Shown here: one piece after another, positions 1-12,553 of the stretch | Layout of the letters: each line of letters begins with the position of its first letter | Numbering within the stretch: position 1 is the stretch's first letter | Assembly: GCF_020520425.1 (NCBI RefSeq) | Contig: NC_079487.1 | Location: forward strand, 125,386,385 to 125,450,384 | DNA: 64,000 nt | Source: Spinacia oleracea | Taxonomy: Eukaryota > Streptophyta > Magnoliopsida > Caryophyllales > Amaranthaceae | Direction of reading: 5' to 3' | Program-made: the position numbers and the translations under genes | Notes under the pieces: generated by a model | Databases searched by the model: none | What the model was told of the DNA's origin: nothing | What the model saw: the letters and a program-made list of their open reading frames with translations, nothing else

Positions 1-2098
1 GGAGCTGATGAGGGGGTGTCATTGACCAGTGGCGACGACAGGGGAGTGTCGTCGCCTGTGAGGGAGGAACAACAACATGACACTCCTAGTCGAGTGGATT
101 CAGACGTCGTCTCCTCACAGACAGGTGTAGAGGAGACGACGGGTAGTGACGAGAGTGAGACAAGGCAGTGTGTGGAGGATACGGAGTTAGGAAGGGGGAA
201 GCGTGCGAAGTTTCCGTCGACAAAGCTGAAAGACTGTGTGATACATACAATACGGGAAAAATATAGTACTTCCGACAAAACACCTACGGCGTCATCACTC
301 TCAGGTACTCCTTATCCTATCACATATTTTGTTAATTATGAGCGTTTTTCGTCAAAGCACAGGCATTATATAGCAGCATTGCAAGAAGGGCAAGTTCCTA
401 AGAGTTTTAAACAAGCGATGCAGCATGAGGGGTGGCGTCAGGCAATGGCTGCTGAAATCGACGCGTTGGAGGAACAGGGGACATGGACGTTGGAAAATTT
501 ACCGGAAGGGAAGAAAGCACTGGGGAGTAAATGGGTGTATACTGAGAAACGTGATGAGGATGGGAATTTGTTGAGACTGAAGGCTCGATTGGTATGTTTA
601 GGGAATCATCAGGAGGAAGGGTTGGATTATAATGAGACATTTGCTCCCGTCGCGAAGATGGCGACAATTCGAACTTTCCTAGCTGTCGCAGCTGTCAAAC
701 AGTGGGACGTGCATCAGATGGACGTCCACAATGCGTTCTTGCACGGTGACTTGGAGGAAGAGATCTATATGAAGATTCCTCCTGGATTCCAGAAGAATCA
801 CTTTGACAAAGTGTGTCGAATGAGAAAGTCGTTGTATGGGTTGAAACAAGCACCTAGATGTTGGTTCCAGAAGTTGTCGACGGCATTGACGCACTATGGA
901 TTTCGACAGTCGCTGTCCGATTATTCTCTCTTTACTCTGTCTAAAGGTACGTTGCAGCTGAGTGTGCTCATTTATGTGGACGACATGATTATCGCAGGCA
1001 ATAACAAGTTTGCGCTTGAGAGTTTTAAGGCATACTTGAAGGAGTGTTTTAAAATGAAAGACCTCGGGGCTCTGAAGTACTTCCTTGGGTTAGAGGTGGC
1101 ACGAAGTAGTCAAGGGTTCTATGTATGTCAGAGAAAATATGCCCTCGATATCATCTCAGAGGCCGGATTGTTGGGAGCAAAGCCTGTGGACTTTCCCATG
1201 GAACAGAATCATAGGTTGGCATTGGCAGACGGGCCAGACCTGTCGGACGGTGAGCAGTATAGGCGTCTGATCGGACGTCTGGTTTATTTGGCTATCACGC
1301 GACCAGACGTTGCCTACTCTGTACATGTCCTATCTCAATTTATGCAAGCACCAAAGGAGGCACATTGGGAAGCAGCTTTGCGAGTAGTGAGATATTTGAA
1401 GAAGTGTCCGGGTCAAGGTATACTACTTCGGTCGGACAGTGCGTTGCAGTTGGAGGGGTGGTGCGACTCGGATTGGGCAGGGTGTCCAATGACGCGTCGG
1501 TCGGTGACTGGATGGTTTGTGTCACTTGGTATGTCGCCAGTTTCTTGGAAGACCAAGAAACAACATACTGTTTCTCGGTCGTCTGCTGAGGCAGAATATC
1601 GATCGATGGCAGCTCTGACGTGTGAGTTGAAGTGGTTGAAAGAATTACTACGCGACTTGGGGGTGACACACGACCAAGGCATGAGGATGTATTGCGACAG
1701 TCAGTCTGCGTTACATATTGCACAGAATCCGGTGTTCCATGAAAGGACAAAACACATCGAGTCAGATTGTCATTTCATTCGAGATGCAATCAAGGAAGGG
1801 ATCATCAGTCCGTCGTACGTGTCGACGAAGGTTCAGTTAGCAGATATCTTCACCAAAGCGTTGGGGAAGGCGCAATTTGAGTTTTTTTTGAACAAGATGG
1901 GCATTCGAGATCTACATGCTCCACCTTGAGGGGGGATGTTAAGATATGTTAAGATATTAGATATTATTCTGTGAATATTCTGTAGAGTCCTAACTATGGT
2001 AAGTTACCTAATGTGTACCTAGGGTTTAGGTAACTGTGTTGTACTATATATACGTGTGTTATTAATGAGAATGATACGAGATTACACAATATTTGACA
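1..2098 (+). mobile_element. Ty1-copia LTR retrotransposon, 3' part
   Basis: Fossil or young copy of a Ty1-copia element, entering from the left edge of the window. The visible part codes for the end of the integrase region and a linker, then the copia reverse transcriptase (DVHNAFLHGDLEE and YVDDM motifs), then RNase H (SRSSAEAEYRS and ADIFTKAL blocks). A purine-rich tract and the 3' LTR follow. The coding part in view (16-1929) looks whole; gag, protease and most of integrase lie outside the window. It sits inside an older LINE, whose sequence resumes directly after the LTR. With only one LTR visible, age cannot be estimated from LTR divergence, but the open frame suggests a fairly young insertion. 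Confidence 0.93.
1937..2098 (+). repeat. 3' LTR of the copia element
   Basis: Short LTR of about 162 bp. It begins TGTTAAGATATG just after a G-rich polypurine tract (about 1927-1935) and ends ATTTGACA, giving the usual TG...CA borders. A TATATATA box lies near 2045. The flanking duplication cannot be checked because the left LTR is outside the window. Confidence 0.75.
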
Positions 2099-2673
2099 AT
2101 ACCCAAGGTGGACAACCCTGAATTGGCAACCCAATTTCGTCTCATAGGTTTGTGTAACGTGGCCTATAAGATTATTACTAAAGTCCTCATCAACCGAATC
2201 ATATCACTGCTCCCAGTTTTAATCTCTAACACACAAGCTAAAGCTAGTTTCGTACCATGAAGACAAATTACGGATAATATTGTGATCGTCTTGAACACAA
2301 TGAAGAAGAATCAAGGGGATAAAGGTTACATGGCAATTAAAATCAATTTCGAGAAAGCCTATGACCGGTTAAGGTGGTCCTTCATAAGAGACACAATGTT
2401 ACAAATGAACTTGCCATATTTACTTGTAAACATGATCATGCACTGTGTTACCACAGTATCACTCCAGCTACTGTGGAATGGTCAACCATCCCAATTCTTC
2501 ACCCCAAGTCGTGGAATACGCCAAGGAGATCCTCTATCTCCGTACCTCTTTGTGATGTGTATGGAGAGATTGTACCAAACCATAGAGGAAGCAATAGTGC
2601 AGGAAAAATGGAAGCCCATTAAATCAAGTAGAAATGGGCCGCTCTTGTCCAACCTATTTTTCACGGACGACAT

Positions 2674-2757
2674 AATACTATATGGTGCTAAGATCGGTAA
2701 GGGTTGTAATATTAGGCAATATATTCAACCCTTACCAACCTTAGCACCTATAGTATT
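2674..2757. repeat. Fold-back inverted repeat inside the LINE
   Basis: Two arms of about 33 bp (2674-2706 and 2726-2757) are near-perfect reverse complements around a 19-bp loop. The left arm is LINE reverse-transcriptase coding sequence just after the FTDD motif; the right arm is an inverted copy of it. It marks the point where LINE colinearity is lost. Confidence 0.8.
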
Positions 2758-2759
2758 AA

Positions 2760-2990
2760 CATGACAAAATAGTCATTTTACATTCACTTTTTTCAAACCT
2801 CTCATTGAAAAAGCTCATATGTTGAGCCTTTTGAGAATTAGCTTTTTCAACCCAAAACTCTCGATCTTCTAAATTAACCTCTCATAACCAAACATTTCTA
2901 ATTAGTTTTCAAAAGCTTAAACATTTAAATCACCTTACAAATCTCTTTTTCTCTCAAATCTTTCATAACCAAACACCTGTGAAATACATT
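2760..2990 (-). repeat. Dispersed AT-rich repeat (copy 1, inverted)
   Basis: This stretch is a diverged reverse-complement copy of 17085-17300. Shared words include GAAAAAGCTCAT, AACCAAACA and CAAACCTCT in corresponding order. It interrupts the LINE. No clear terminal repeats or duplication were found, so the class is unknown; a degenerate MITE is plausible. Confidence 0.55.
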
Positions 2991-4917
2991 ATAGTTCCCG
3001 TGTATAATACGAAGTGAGATATTCTAAACTCATATATTATGATATTATTAGCCTTTTTTTGTTTAATCAATATCAATAACATGCAGAATGTTAGTCCTAA
3101 TATGCAGAATATGCTTCTCTCGAAGTTGAACTTTAAAGTTGTTGAAGAGCACGAAAAATATCTAGGGCTCCCCACCTTTGTTAGGAGATCCAAGAAAGTT
3201 GTTTTCTAGGTAATACAGGACCATGACTGAGTATGGAAGAAAGTCAAGGAATGGAAAAAAGCGGTTCTCGAGAGCCGAAAGGGAAATCCTACTGAAAGCT
3301 GTGGCACGAGCTATTCGATGCAATTGTTCAAAATCTCGGAAGGGATACAACATGAATGTTGTGTGCAAGAACTTCTGGTGGGGCCAAAAGGGAAGCAAAA
3401 AAACTAGCCTTAATAAACTGAAAAAGGTTGTGCGGGGCTAAAAGTGAGGGTGGAATAGGTCTTCGAGACCTAAGTGCTTTTAATGATGCTTTACTCGCAG
3501 AATAGTGCTGAAGACTAGTCGCGAATCCCGATTATTTTGTTGCTTGTGTGCTAAAGGGTAAATACTTGCCACGTTCTAGCTTATTGGATGCAAGTGTCCC
3601 CTCAAATGAGATTTATACTTGGAGATCGATTATGAGTGCAAAGACATGTTACAACATGGATCAAGGTGGATTATTTATAAATTATAATGGAAGGAAGGTT
3701 AATTTCTGAAAGGACAAGTGGTTACCTAGCCTCCCTTGAGGCAGTATTTTCTCTCCTCAACCCCTGGTAGATGTTGGTTATGTACGTTGTGGCAGATTAG
3801 AGGGGTGAAAATGGAGTGGGATGGAAGGAAGAGGCGCAACTACATGTGGTTATTGAGGTTGGATTACAAGTAGTTAAGGAGGTGGAATGCTGGACGAGTG
3901 ATACCCCTGGCTTTCTTGCGTGGTGCCACACCAAGTCCGAAGTTCGTACCATATAGAGGTACACCTCAGAATTGAAGTGGGAACGTACGGGGGTCTGGTA
4001 GTGACCAAATAAGAAGCTCTGGATCAAGATTTGGCGAGCTAATGTCCCTCAAAAGGCGGCACTCTTATGTAGACAGAGGTTTGCAATGGTTCCCATCATG
4101 AGTGCCCTGACTCTTAGAGGCAATAAGGTTGCGAGAATGTCTCTCACCTTGTCCTTGTCCTTGGATGTCCTGTTAGCAAGCTTATGTGGAGACTATCCCT
4201 GACCATACTTGTTAAAGAGTAGAATGCAAGCTGTGATTTTTTAACATGTTGATGGTTGTAGGGGAGAGTAGACAAGGGTGTTTGTCAATAGCATATGCGG
4301 AAGCTGAAGCCATCAAATTTAGGCTACAGTATGCTCATGACGGGGGCATTCTTTGCATTGAGGCTGGAACGGGCTGCAGGAAGGTCATTGACATGCTGGT
4401 GAATGGCACTGGCACAAGAGAGAGGACGAATGCTCAAATTGTAGTAGATGACATTCTTGCCTTAGCTAGAAACTTTGTTTTTTTGTTATGTAGATCGAAT
4501 ATCTTCTATTAGAGTGGCCAATGCCATTGCTCAAACCTCATTGAACCTTCGTGGGGTGAAGGTATGGATGGAAGACCACCCGTTGGAAGACTTCCTCCCA
4601 TATCGAGTTTGACAAAATTTTATATCTTAATACAAGTCGTGTATTTTCCGTCAATAACATAACATGTTGAAGGATAGCAACGCTCGACCCACAAGGCGCA
4701 TTATTTCTTAGGAAATGTATACACTAAATAAGGATTGGTCAAAGTTCAACTTACAATTACAAATATAATAGAGTAAATTTCATTTACATAAGTGAAAACC
4801 AGTTTAATATAATAAAACAATGTACGAATACACCTAAAATTGGGCAACGATGGAATATTCATTTTAAAGTGTCTTTATTGGCAATCATCTTTATATTTTT
4901 TTATTCATTTTTTCACC

Positions 4918-5036
4918 AATAATGTCTTGGTCTAGTGGTTAAGACTGCGAGGATGTGTATAATAAGTTTCAGGTTCAAATCCCTCCACCACCAATTTATA
5001 TTTATATTGTCCATTGTGGCTCATTTGCACACCAAA
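4918..5036 (+). mobile_element. tRNA-derived SINE
   Basis: A tRNA-like head has an A box (TGGTCTAGTGGTTAAGAC) and a B box (GGTTCAAATCCC) at pol III spacing. An AT-rich body and the 3' end ATTGTGGCTCATTTGCACAC follow, then an A tract. The same 3' end closes the SINE at 20,021, so both belong to one tail family. No clean target-site duplication was found. Confidence 0.75.
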
Positions 5037-7859
5037 AAAAGTTTCGAAAAAAAATAAATGAAAAAGGGGTATTCCAACTAAAATTAAAACATCCATAATG
5101 GTGGCCAAAACTTCTTGATCATCCCCTTTTAAAATATGGAGTGTATGGCTAATCTCTTTTTTCCAATTACATGATCACTTATGAGTCACTAGTAATAAAA
5201 TCATACAAGGGACCAAAACACTTATCGGGTACTCAGTAATCATATTAGTGACCATAAACTTGTAGGTCATGCTATACCAATATATCATTGCATCTCCTTT
5301 CTCACTTATCCTATTACATTTATAAGTAACGATACATACAAACCAAAACAGATCTTTATTTTTGTAGATATATTCCATTCCAATTAATACGATTCATTAT
5401 TTGTACGCAATATTTAAGATTTTTTATTTGCAACATTTGTAAAGCAAACAACTTCTATCAATAAGGCCAAAATTTCTTAAAGTTTCAAGCTGCCAAAAAA
5501 TCGTTAAATTATAATGCAAAAAATATTATGTTATACTATATTATATCGAGTACAATTTGACAGCTCGTACATTATTATACAAGTTTTAAAAAATAAAAAA
5601 TACATACACACATAAATGTCCTAATAAGGATAAGCACTAAGAATAGTGTGATTAAAGGACAAAACAAACACAAATGACAATATCCCAATGAAATGGGTCA
5701 GATATTTGGTATTGAAGATCTTTACGTGCATGGTAATTTGTTTGAATTGGTGTATAGTCAATGTATCTTGTGACCAAGGATTGTGACCTATCATCAATTC
5801 ATCATATACAAATCTACAATAATACAACTATACAAGTCTTTAACACTATGCACCATTACAAGTTTACAACTAGACAATTGGACCAAGTTTTACAAGTGTA
5901 ATGTATTTAGCTTATTTAAACTTGTTAACATTCATCTATCTATAGGAAACAAGAAGTATAAACAATCTTAAAAGACTAGTAGTAGGTAGGTTCTATAGTG
6001 ATTTTTAGTTGAGGTATATTGTTTTTTGAGTTAAGAAAAAATGACATGGTAAAAATGATCATAACGAAAATAGATGTTTGATAACGTTGTCACGTTGTGT
6101 TACGATAAAAATAAAAAATACAAAATATTACAAGCACAACTATACCGTGCTTGTAATCAACAAACTAGAATTATGTTCAATTGATTAATTTTTCTTAGTT
6201 GAACTTCAAAATATTACAAACACAACTATATCGTGCTTTCGAGCAAAACATCAAATGTTCATCACTTTCCTCCCTCCAAATGTTTGATTGTTGTTAGCTG
6301 TTTAACCGAACTCTTATCACAAACGAGTACTCCGTAACCTTAGACTCTGCACTTTTCACCTGATATGTTTTGACGTTTCTATGGAGTAGTTTCTAATATG
6401 GTGTAAATGTTTTTTTTTATAAGTATGCGTTTTTGTTTTTTCTGATATGGTCTAAAAAACAATAAGAATAAGGTGAAGTAAACAATAAGACGTATTTGCG
6501 CAAATTGAAACCAATGTATGAGTGGGTGTTGATAGTTTGCCCATTGGAAAGCCAACAAGGGCAATTGCATATGGTTAATCCAAGTGTAAGTTAGTGAAAC
6601 AGAAGAGAAAGATACGGGGAAAAACCAATAAAATCCACATTGGAATTGGAAGAATTGGAAGAATGGGGGAAGACAATTCAACACTCAGAATTGAATAAAT
6701 TGAATAGCAATTGTCAATTGACATTAAATTAGTTAAACTTGACGATCCTCCGAGATTTGATTTGGGTTTGTCTGGGATACGTCTTTTTGAATTCATTACA
6801 AAACTCCAAACGCATCATACATCCATCTCCCCCATTTGGTAGGTCCCACTCCAAGATTTCTTTGGGACTCTCCATATCTCTTTTGTCCCTACCACTGCCT
6901 TTCCCTCTTCCAACTCTCCCTTTTTTTTATTTTTTATTTTTACTCTTCCATTTTAAAATTATAAAATCTTAACCAAGGGGAAAAACCATGTACTTCGTAC
7001 TTTACTTACTAATCATGTACACAATTACAATACTCCCCTCAATAAAGAGATTAAAAAACTACAATCAAAACTCAAAAGGCTATATTCTTTTAAAAAATTC
7101 ACATCAACTAAAAAAAATAGGGATTTATTGGGGTTGCAGTTCATGTTTTTTTTTTATATAAAAGAGTCCCACTTAAATAAAAAATAGGAGTGATGATTTT
7201 ATTTGGCAAATTCAAGGATAGTCTATATTCTATACTACTAGGAAAATATGTGATGGATAATGGGAGTTTATTGTAAGTTTGTAACATTCGTTTTATGTTT
7301 TGGTATGACCAAAATATTATAAGTGTGGGAGATTATGTTGACTCGATAAGACCAGACTCGTCGCCGATCCACTTATTTTATATCTAACCCCACTTAGTTC
7401 GAAAACTTAAGCTCAACCATAAAAATTCAACTCATCATGAATGAACTCAAACTCCAACAGTTTAGGCCGAATGGACACCCTTACTCCCAAGCGAGGCCAA
7501 CTCCTACTATGGTCTCCATAGTTTGGCGAAAAATAGTGCATTTTTACTTTATTCTTATTGCTAAGTAGTTTAGACTGAAAAAATTAGAACATATCAGACC
7601 ATAAAAAAGTGAAAAGCACTCACTTAAAACATTCTAATAAAAATAGATCATAAAAAATTAGATAAATCAAACAGGACCACACTAAAAATTACGTAGAAAA
7701 ATCAAACCAGATCACCTACATAAAATACTCCTTACTGAACATTTGAAAATACAGGGGTAAAAACATGGAAAAAGTTGAAGTAATAGTTGGGAGAGAATGA
7801 AGCAAAAGAGGGAAAGAAAAATGGAGTAACCAAAATGTCAAAAGAGTGTAGCTATCAAT
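5037..7859. other. AT-rich intergenic DNA, no gene seen
   Basis: No supported gene. The short ORFs here are low-complexity and match nothing I know. One local direct repeat of about 30 bp (6121-6150 and about 6209-6239, sharing AAAATATTACAA) is visible. The stretch between the LINE and the SINE (4641-4917) is also featureless AT-rich DNA. Confidence 0.6.
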
Positions 7860-8230
7860 TCTGGAAACCTGCACAAAAATAGTCCGTATCCTTCCATCTG
7901 AATGTCCGTATATTTTCTTAGATTTTCCAATGGTCTCACTGTAAATTTAAATGCGATGTCGCAATAACAGCGATAACCCGTCGACTTGACTCAGTCACTC
8001 AGTCTTACTTGCAGCCTTTTCTTACCCATCGGATCTGACGGCGCTTCTTCTCCTCTTCCTCACTCTATCTCTCTCCTTTGACTCTAAGTCAACACGTTAC
8101 CGCCAATTTCGTTCACGATAGTACTCCGTATTAACTTTCCCCATCTTCTCGATCTCCCCCCATATAATACTGAAAACTTCTTCTTGTACGGACTATTTTG
8201 AAGGTTTGGATCAAATGTTTTTGTTAGAGG
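7860..8230 (+). promoter_or_regulatory. Orphan promoter / 5' leader-like segment
   Basis: CT-rich, moderately GC-rich sequence (7980-8165) like a plant 5' untranslated leader, with runs such as CTTCTTCTCCTCTTCCTCAC, inside AT-rich surroundings. No coding exon follows within 3 kb. It may be the remnant leader of a lost or displaced gene, or a non-coding transcript start. Weak evidence. Confidence 0.25.
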
Positions 8231-8404
8231 TTTAATTTTGTATGGGGTAAATGGTAATAGAGATTTTTTTCAATCACACCCTTAATCCTGCATGGACGCA
8301 TGGTAATTTTGGCTAGGAGTGTTTAATTAGATGTTGTCTGGTTGGATTTACCGGATATATTAACTGTTTGCGTAAAATTGTATGGCAATTAGTTGTTTGT
8401 TTAA

Positions 8405-8669
8405 TGTTAAGATCTGACCCATGAAACATCATGTGTGAGAGTCCGACATTGATAAAAGAGAGGAAATTTAATCACTTAATTAATGTCAAGGGGCTACTCC
8501 CCTTATTGCCATATATATGGTTTTAAGGTGGAACCTCCTTTGGACTTGTTAAGTACTCTCTTTCTATGACGGGTGCGATCCAGACCCGTATTTAACATTT
8601 AATGACTAAATGGTCATTACAAATCCTCGTTTACAAGTGGTGTACGATACACCGGAATAAATCTTAACA
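8405..8669 (+). repeat. Probable solo LTR
   Basis: A 265-bp unit begins TGTTAAGAT and ends ATCTTAACA, a perfect 9-bp inverted terminal match with TG...CA borders, as in plant LTRs. It contains the GAGTCCGACATTG-type word common in copia LTRs and a TATATATA box near 8513. No internal retroelement coding is adjacent, so it looks like a solo LTR fossil. The flanking 5-bp duplication is not convincing. Confidence 0.45.
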
Positions 8670-10536
8670 TCAAAATCAAAATGCTAAGTGAACTTTATAC
8701 ATGTAAAAGTTATTAAATTTACAATGATAAATTTTTTCATTTTAGTAAAAAATATTTCTTCAAAATCACTAATAGTTTAATCATTTTATCTTTTAACATA
8801 TTTATCTATCAACTTTTTTATATATAAATATAAAATTAATCAAAACATATGAAAGGTTACAAAAACAAGGTAAAAGTTTCCACATTTTGAATGATCATAA
8901 ATGACATTGACATAAATTATTGTTTGATATTTTGTTTCCTATTAATAAGTTGTTGTTGAATGCTCGGTCGGTAACCCTTTGACATTTTATACGAAAATGA
9001 AAATGAAAATAAAAAAGAAAAATAAAATCGTCTCATGGCAATGGAAACATAAAATTGATTTCGGTGTGTTTTAAATCAACATTACAGAGTAGCACTTAGA
9101 GCATTGTTAATGGTGTGCAAAATGTTGGTACTTAGGGGAAAATAAGGGGGAAAAGTTAAATTTAAGGCTTAATGGTGTGCAAAATTTTGCACTTAAGGAG
9201 TGCAAAATCAAAAACCGTTTTGCCATGAGTATTTTTTAGATTTGAAGTGGGGAAATTCACCCAATTTAAATCCGCCACGTGGCATTACATAAAAAAAATC
9301 ATGTAACGATTATTTTTCAACAGAAAATTATTTATATTTTCTATTCATAAAAAAAAAAAAAAAATTACCATCATTCATAAAAATTCAAGATCTAAAAATA
9401 GACATCCACTTTGATATAATGTAACGCACTTTTTTTCATTTCTCTCTCTTATTTGCTTATTTACAACTGTATGCACCAAAAACTTAATTACTCATTTTCT
9501 AGTTTTTTTTGTTGTTGTTGGAAAGATAAGTAGGGCTGTAGGGGTAGAATTGAGTGAAAAAATGGGTACAGAGAGAGGGGTGAAGAGTTTTTTCCCCCTT
9601 GATTAACAATGGTATTAGGGTTAAGTGTAAATAACGTTATTTGTTAATTAGGGGAGTGCAAAATATATGGATAACTAAAACTCGAAATCACTAATTTAAA
9701 TCGAAAATATGGATAGCCGGGCATATAAATTGTCACTTGTATATTGCCAAACTAAATTAGCTTTCGTGCATGTACTAATATTGTAAAATTATTTGATTGA
9801 AATATCTGTCTCCCTGAATTTACCGCATGCATTAATCATCTATTTTGAAGATACTCAATTCCCTCACTAAATTTAATAAATCTTGAACATAGTCATTTTA
9901 TCATCTTGTCATCTAATGTAGAGTACGGAGTATGTAATTTTCGTCCTATTTCGTATATTATATATTTATATGTTTAATATGCTATTTTGATCAAAATATC
10001 TGGTATACTTATATGCCAATTTGTCCAAAATATTGAGTAAATATATATATTTTCCATTATTAATAATAACGATTTGAGTAAAGTATTACCATAAATCATT
10101 TTTCTAGCAAATTAGTATTATGTGGCATATATTATTTCCATAACGTGTAAAAAAATATTTTTTCTATACACATAACAGTAAATAAATAAGAAACTAAAAT
10201 TTTAAAGTTAATTTATTTGTTGCAAAATTTGTTTGATGAATCTTTTATGATTCTTGATTCGGCAATGATGAAACTAAAAACCTGCCAAAACTCAACTCAA
10301 ATGTGCCAATTCTTTTCATTTGACATCAATTATCCCGTCTTTTTTGTTGAAGAAAGAGTTTTAAAACAAAGCTTTACAATCGTTTAACCATAGAGTGATA
10401 GAGTATTTGACAATCGTGTTAATTTTTGATAAAGAAGACTTGGTACTTTGTATGGAGTATTGTACTTCGTAATTCTTTAACATTTGGGCATCGTAATTGC
10501 TCCTTCAATTACACTTTTATTAAAGCTTTTACAGAT
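8670..10536. other. AT-rich intergenic DNA with a possible degraded MITE
   Basis: No gene seen. Around 9098-9625 the ends carry related words in inverted order (CATTGTTAATGG near the left, AACAATGGTATTAGGG near the right) enclosing about 500 bp, as in a decayed MITE; no duplication confirms it. The rest is plain AT-rich DNA. Confidence 0.35.
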
Positions 10537-10538
10537 TA

Positions 10539-10821
10539 CTCCCTCTGTATTTATTTAAGTGATACACTTGTCTTTTTCGGCCGTATTTATTTAAGAGATA
10601 CACTTGCCATTTTTAGTAACTTATCAACCCCACCATCTAATTAAATAATCTATATACACCCCATCCCCACCTCCAATCCCCTAAAATGACATGGTCCCCA
10701 CTTGTTTTACTTATTAAAATATCTACCCAACCCCACTTGTTTAATTACTTTATTACATTCAATTCTTTTTCTTGATACCCGTGCCCAACCAAGTGTATCT
10801 CTTAAATAAATACGGAGGGAG
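10539..10821. mobile_element. Stowaway-type MITE
   Basis: A 283-bp element with terminal inverted repeats. The left end is CTCCCTCTGTATTTATTTAA and the right end is its complement, closing ...TACGGAGGGAG. It is flanked by TA on each side (10537-10538, 10822-10823), the mark of Tc1/mariner Stowaway elements. The motif for GTGATACACTTG is repeated just inside the left end. It lies about 440 bp upstream of the response-regulator start codon. Confidence 0.88.
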
Positions 10822-10899
10822 TAATTTGCTTTTGTTTTTCCTTACCTTTTTTAGGAGTACAACAGTAAACTAATTGACGATATGACAGTCAACCCTCCT

Positions 10900-11262
10900 C
10901 CTTAATTATAAAAAAAAGGAAATAAGAAAAGGGGAACAGTAAAAAAATAAATAGAATGGGAAAAGTAAAGTGGATTTCAGAATCTGAGTACCAGCCAATT
11001 TTAATAAAGTTCCAAGATTTCCTCCCAAAGATTTCCATTTCAATGGACAGAGAAAAACTAAAAACTTATAAACAAAATTAAAATAAATTAAATTTCCACT
11101 TAGTATAAAAATTCCCCCACTTCTTCCATCTCTCATCTCTTACCTCATTCCCTTTTCCCTTTTCTACCCTCTCAACACTTTTCTTCTCCCCCCTCCACTT
11201 CCCAAATTACAATTATAATTTAAATTAAATATACAGAACTTTCCTAAAATAGTGTTGATAGG
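10900..11262 (+). promoter_or_regulatory. Promoter and 5' leader of the response regulator
   Basis: Region between the Stowaway and the start codon. Two AAGATTT words (11014-11020 and 11028-11034) lie 14 bp apart in the same orientation, with another GGATTTC near 10971. AGATT-core motifs are the known binding sites of type-B response regulators, which drive cytokinin induction of type-A genes. A CT-rich leader (about 11120-11200) precedes the ATG. Function is inferred from motif content only. Confidence 0.5.
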
Positions 11263-12553
11263 ATGATGAATATAGCAAGGAACGGCATCGTTTCGAACCG
11301 GCGATGGAAGTCGGAATCTGGAATTGATTTGGATTCGCAAGCCGAAGCTCATGTTCTAGCTGTTGATGACAGTCTCATTGATCGTAAAGTTATTGAGAGA
11401 TTACTCAAAACCACTTCCTGTAAAGGTATTAATTCTACTTTTACATAATTGAAAGCTTCTTAACTGGAATTTCAATGGCGGATTTTCTGATTATCTTTTA
11501 AAAATTGCAGTTACGGCAGTTGATAGTGGAATGAGAGCTTTGCAGTATCTTGGATTAGTTGAAGATCAGAGAAGCTCCGTTGTTGATGTGAGTTTGATTT
11601 ATGTTTTTTTTCTTTTTAATTTATTGACATTACATTTTGTTAATTTCAATTTATTGATAAAAATTGCATTGTGCTTTTGTCTAGGGATTGAAGGTTGATT
11701 TAATCATAACTGATTACTGTATGCCTGGAATGACGGGATATGAACTCCTCAAAAAAATCAAGGTATGCTTCTTCTTTTTCTAATTTAAATACTCGGTCCG
11801 TTTCATAGCTTAAAAAAAAGTGAAAAAGTGAAATGAGGCTATGAAGATGGTATAATAATGTTACTGAATGATTATTAATTATTTTTTCTAAAAATAGCAG
11901 GAATCATCAAGTTTCAAGGAAACTCCGGTAGTAATCATGTCTTCCGAGAATGTTATGGCGCGAATCGACCGGTAATTTCCTTTCAATTTTAGATTTTTGA
12001 AATTGATTGGTTCAATTGTAATTTTTCCTTTTGAGGGATGATTTAATTGTAATTCATTCAATTTTGAGTGACATTTTGATAATTAATTAATTTTTTAATA
12101 TAAAAATTGATTTTGAACAGATGTTTTGAAGAAGGAGCAGAGGATTTCATACTAAAGCCAGTGAAATTATCCGATGTGAAACGGATTAGAAACTACATGA
12201 GTAAAGAAGATGGATCCAACGGTAGAGAAAGCGGGATCAATAAAAGAAAACACATGGAAGGCTCAGATCACTCCTCTACTGATTCTGAATCACCTCCTTT
12301 ATCAAGATCTCCATCGTCCGATTCATCATCATCAACCTCATCAGAGTATCCTCTCTCCTCGTCGCAATCACCACCATCAACCCCTCTCTCCCCTTGTGAG
12401 CCGTTAGATTTACCAACAACACCATCTTCCCCCTCTGGACCGTTGGATTGCCTTACACCTGATTCTCCCTCTCCTGAACAATCTGAACCGTTGGATTCAC
12501 CAACTAGACGCCTTAAGATGAGTCTCTCTGACCTTCCTGGGCCCACCTCTTGA
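11263..12553 (+). CDS. Type-A cytokinin response regulator (ARR family)
   Basis: Nuclear two-component response regulator that receives phosphate from histidine phosphotransfer proteins and damps cytokinin signalling. Five exons: 11263-11425, 11511-11587, 11685-11762, 11901-11971 and 12121-12553, joined in frame into about 273 residues. The receiver domain (about 28-155) has the acidic pair D35-D36 (AVDDS), phosphoacceptor D90 ([11 protein letters not shown]), the conserved serine of IMSSEN and K142 (LKPVKLSDV). A Ser/Pro-rich tail of roughly 110 residues with repeated PLDSP-like units follows, as in the longer type-A proteins such as ARR3/ARR4. No DNA-binding Myb/GARP domain is present, which separates it from type-B regulators. 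The first of two adjacent ATGs was taken. Introns are short, AT-rich and GT-AG. It looks intact. Confidence 0.93.

Larger units (their letters stand above)
2099..4640 (+). mobile_element. Decayed L1-type LINE (reverse transcriptase to RNase H)
   Basis: Old plant L1 LINE. Directly after the copia LTR the sequence reads IPKVDNPE and then LCNVAYKIITKVL, the start of the L1 reverse transcriptase. Next come INFEKAYDRLRW, GIRQGDPLSPYLF and FTDDIILYG, the last matching the FADD active-site block with T for A. After an interruption (about 2690-3065) the reading resumes with EEHEKYLGLPTF and SRAEREILLKAVA. It ends near 4246-4611 in an RNase H-like domain (AEAEAIKFRL, VANAIAQTSL). Frameshifts and stops are scattered through it, for example a stop within the reading before DNIVIVLNTMKK. 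The element is dead. Its 5' end is cut off by the copia insertion or lies beyond the window. Confidence 0.88.

Noticed and set aside
12107-12120. ATG at 12107 as an independent gene start
   Set aside because: These bases are the end of intron 4. The frame belongs to the last exon of the response regulator, which starts at 12121.
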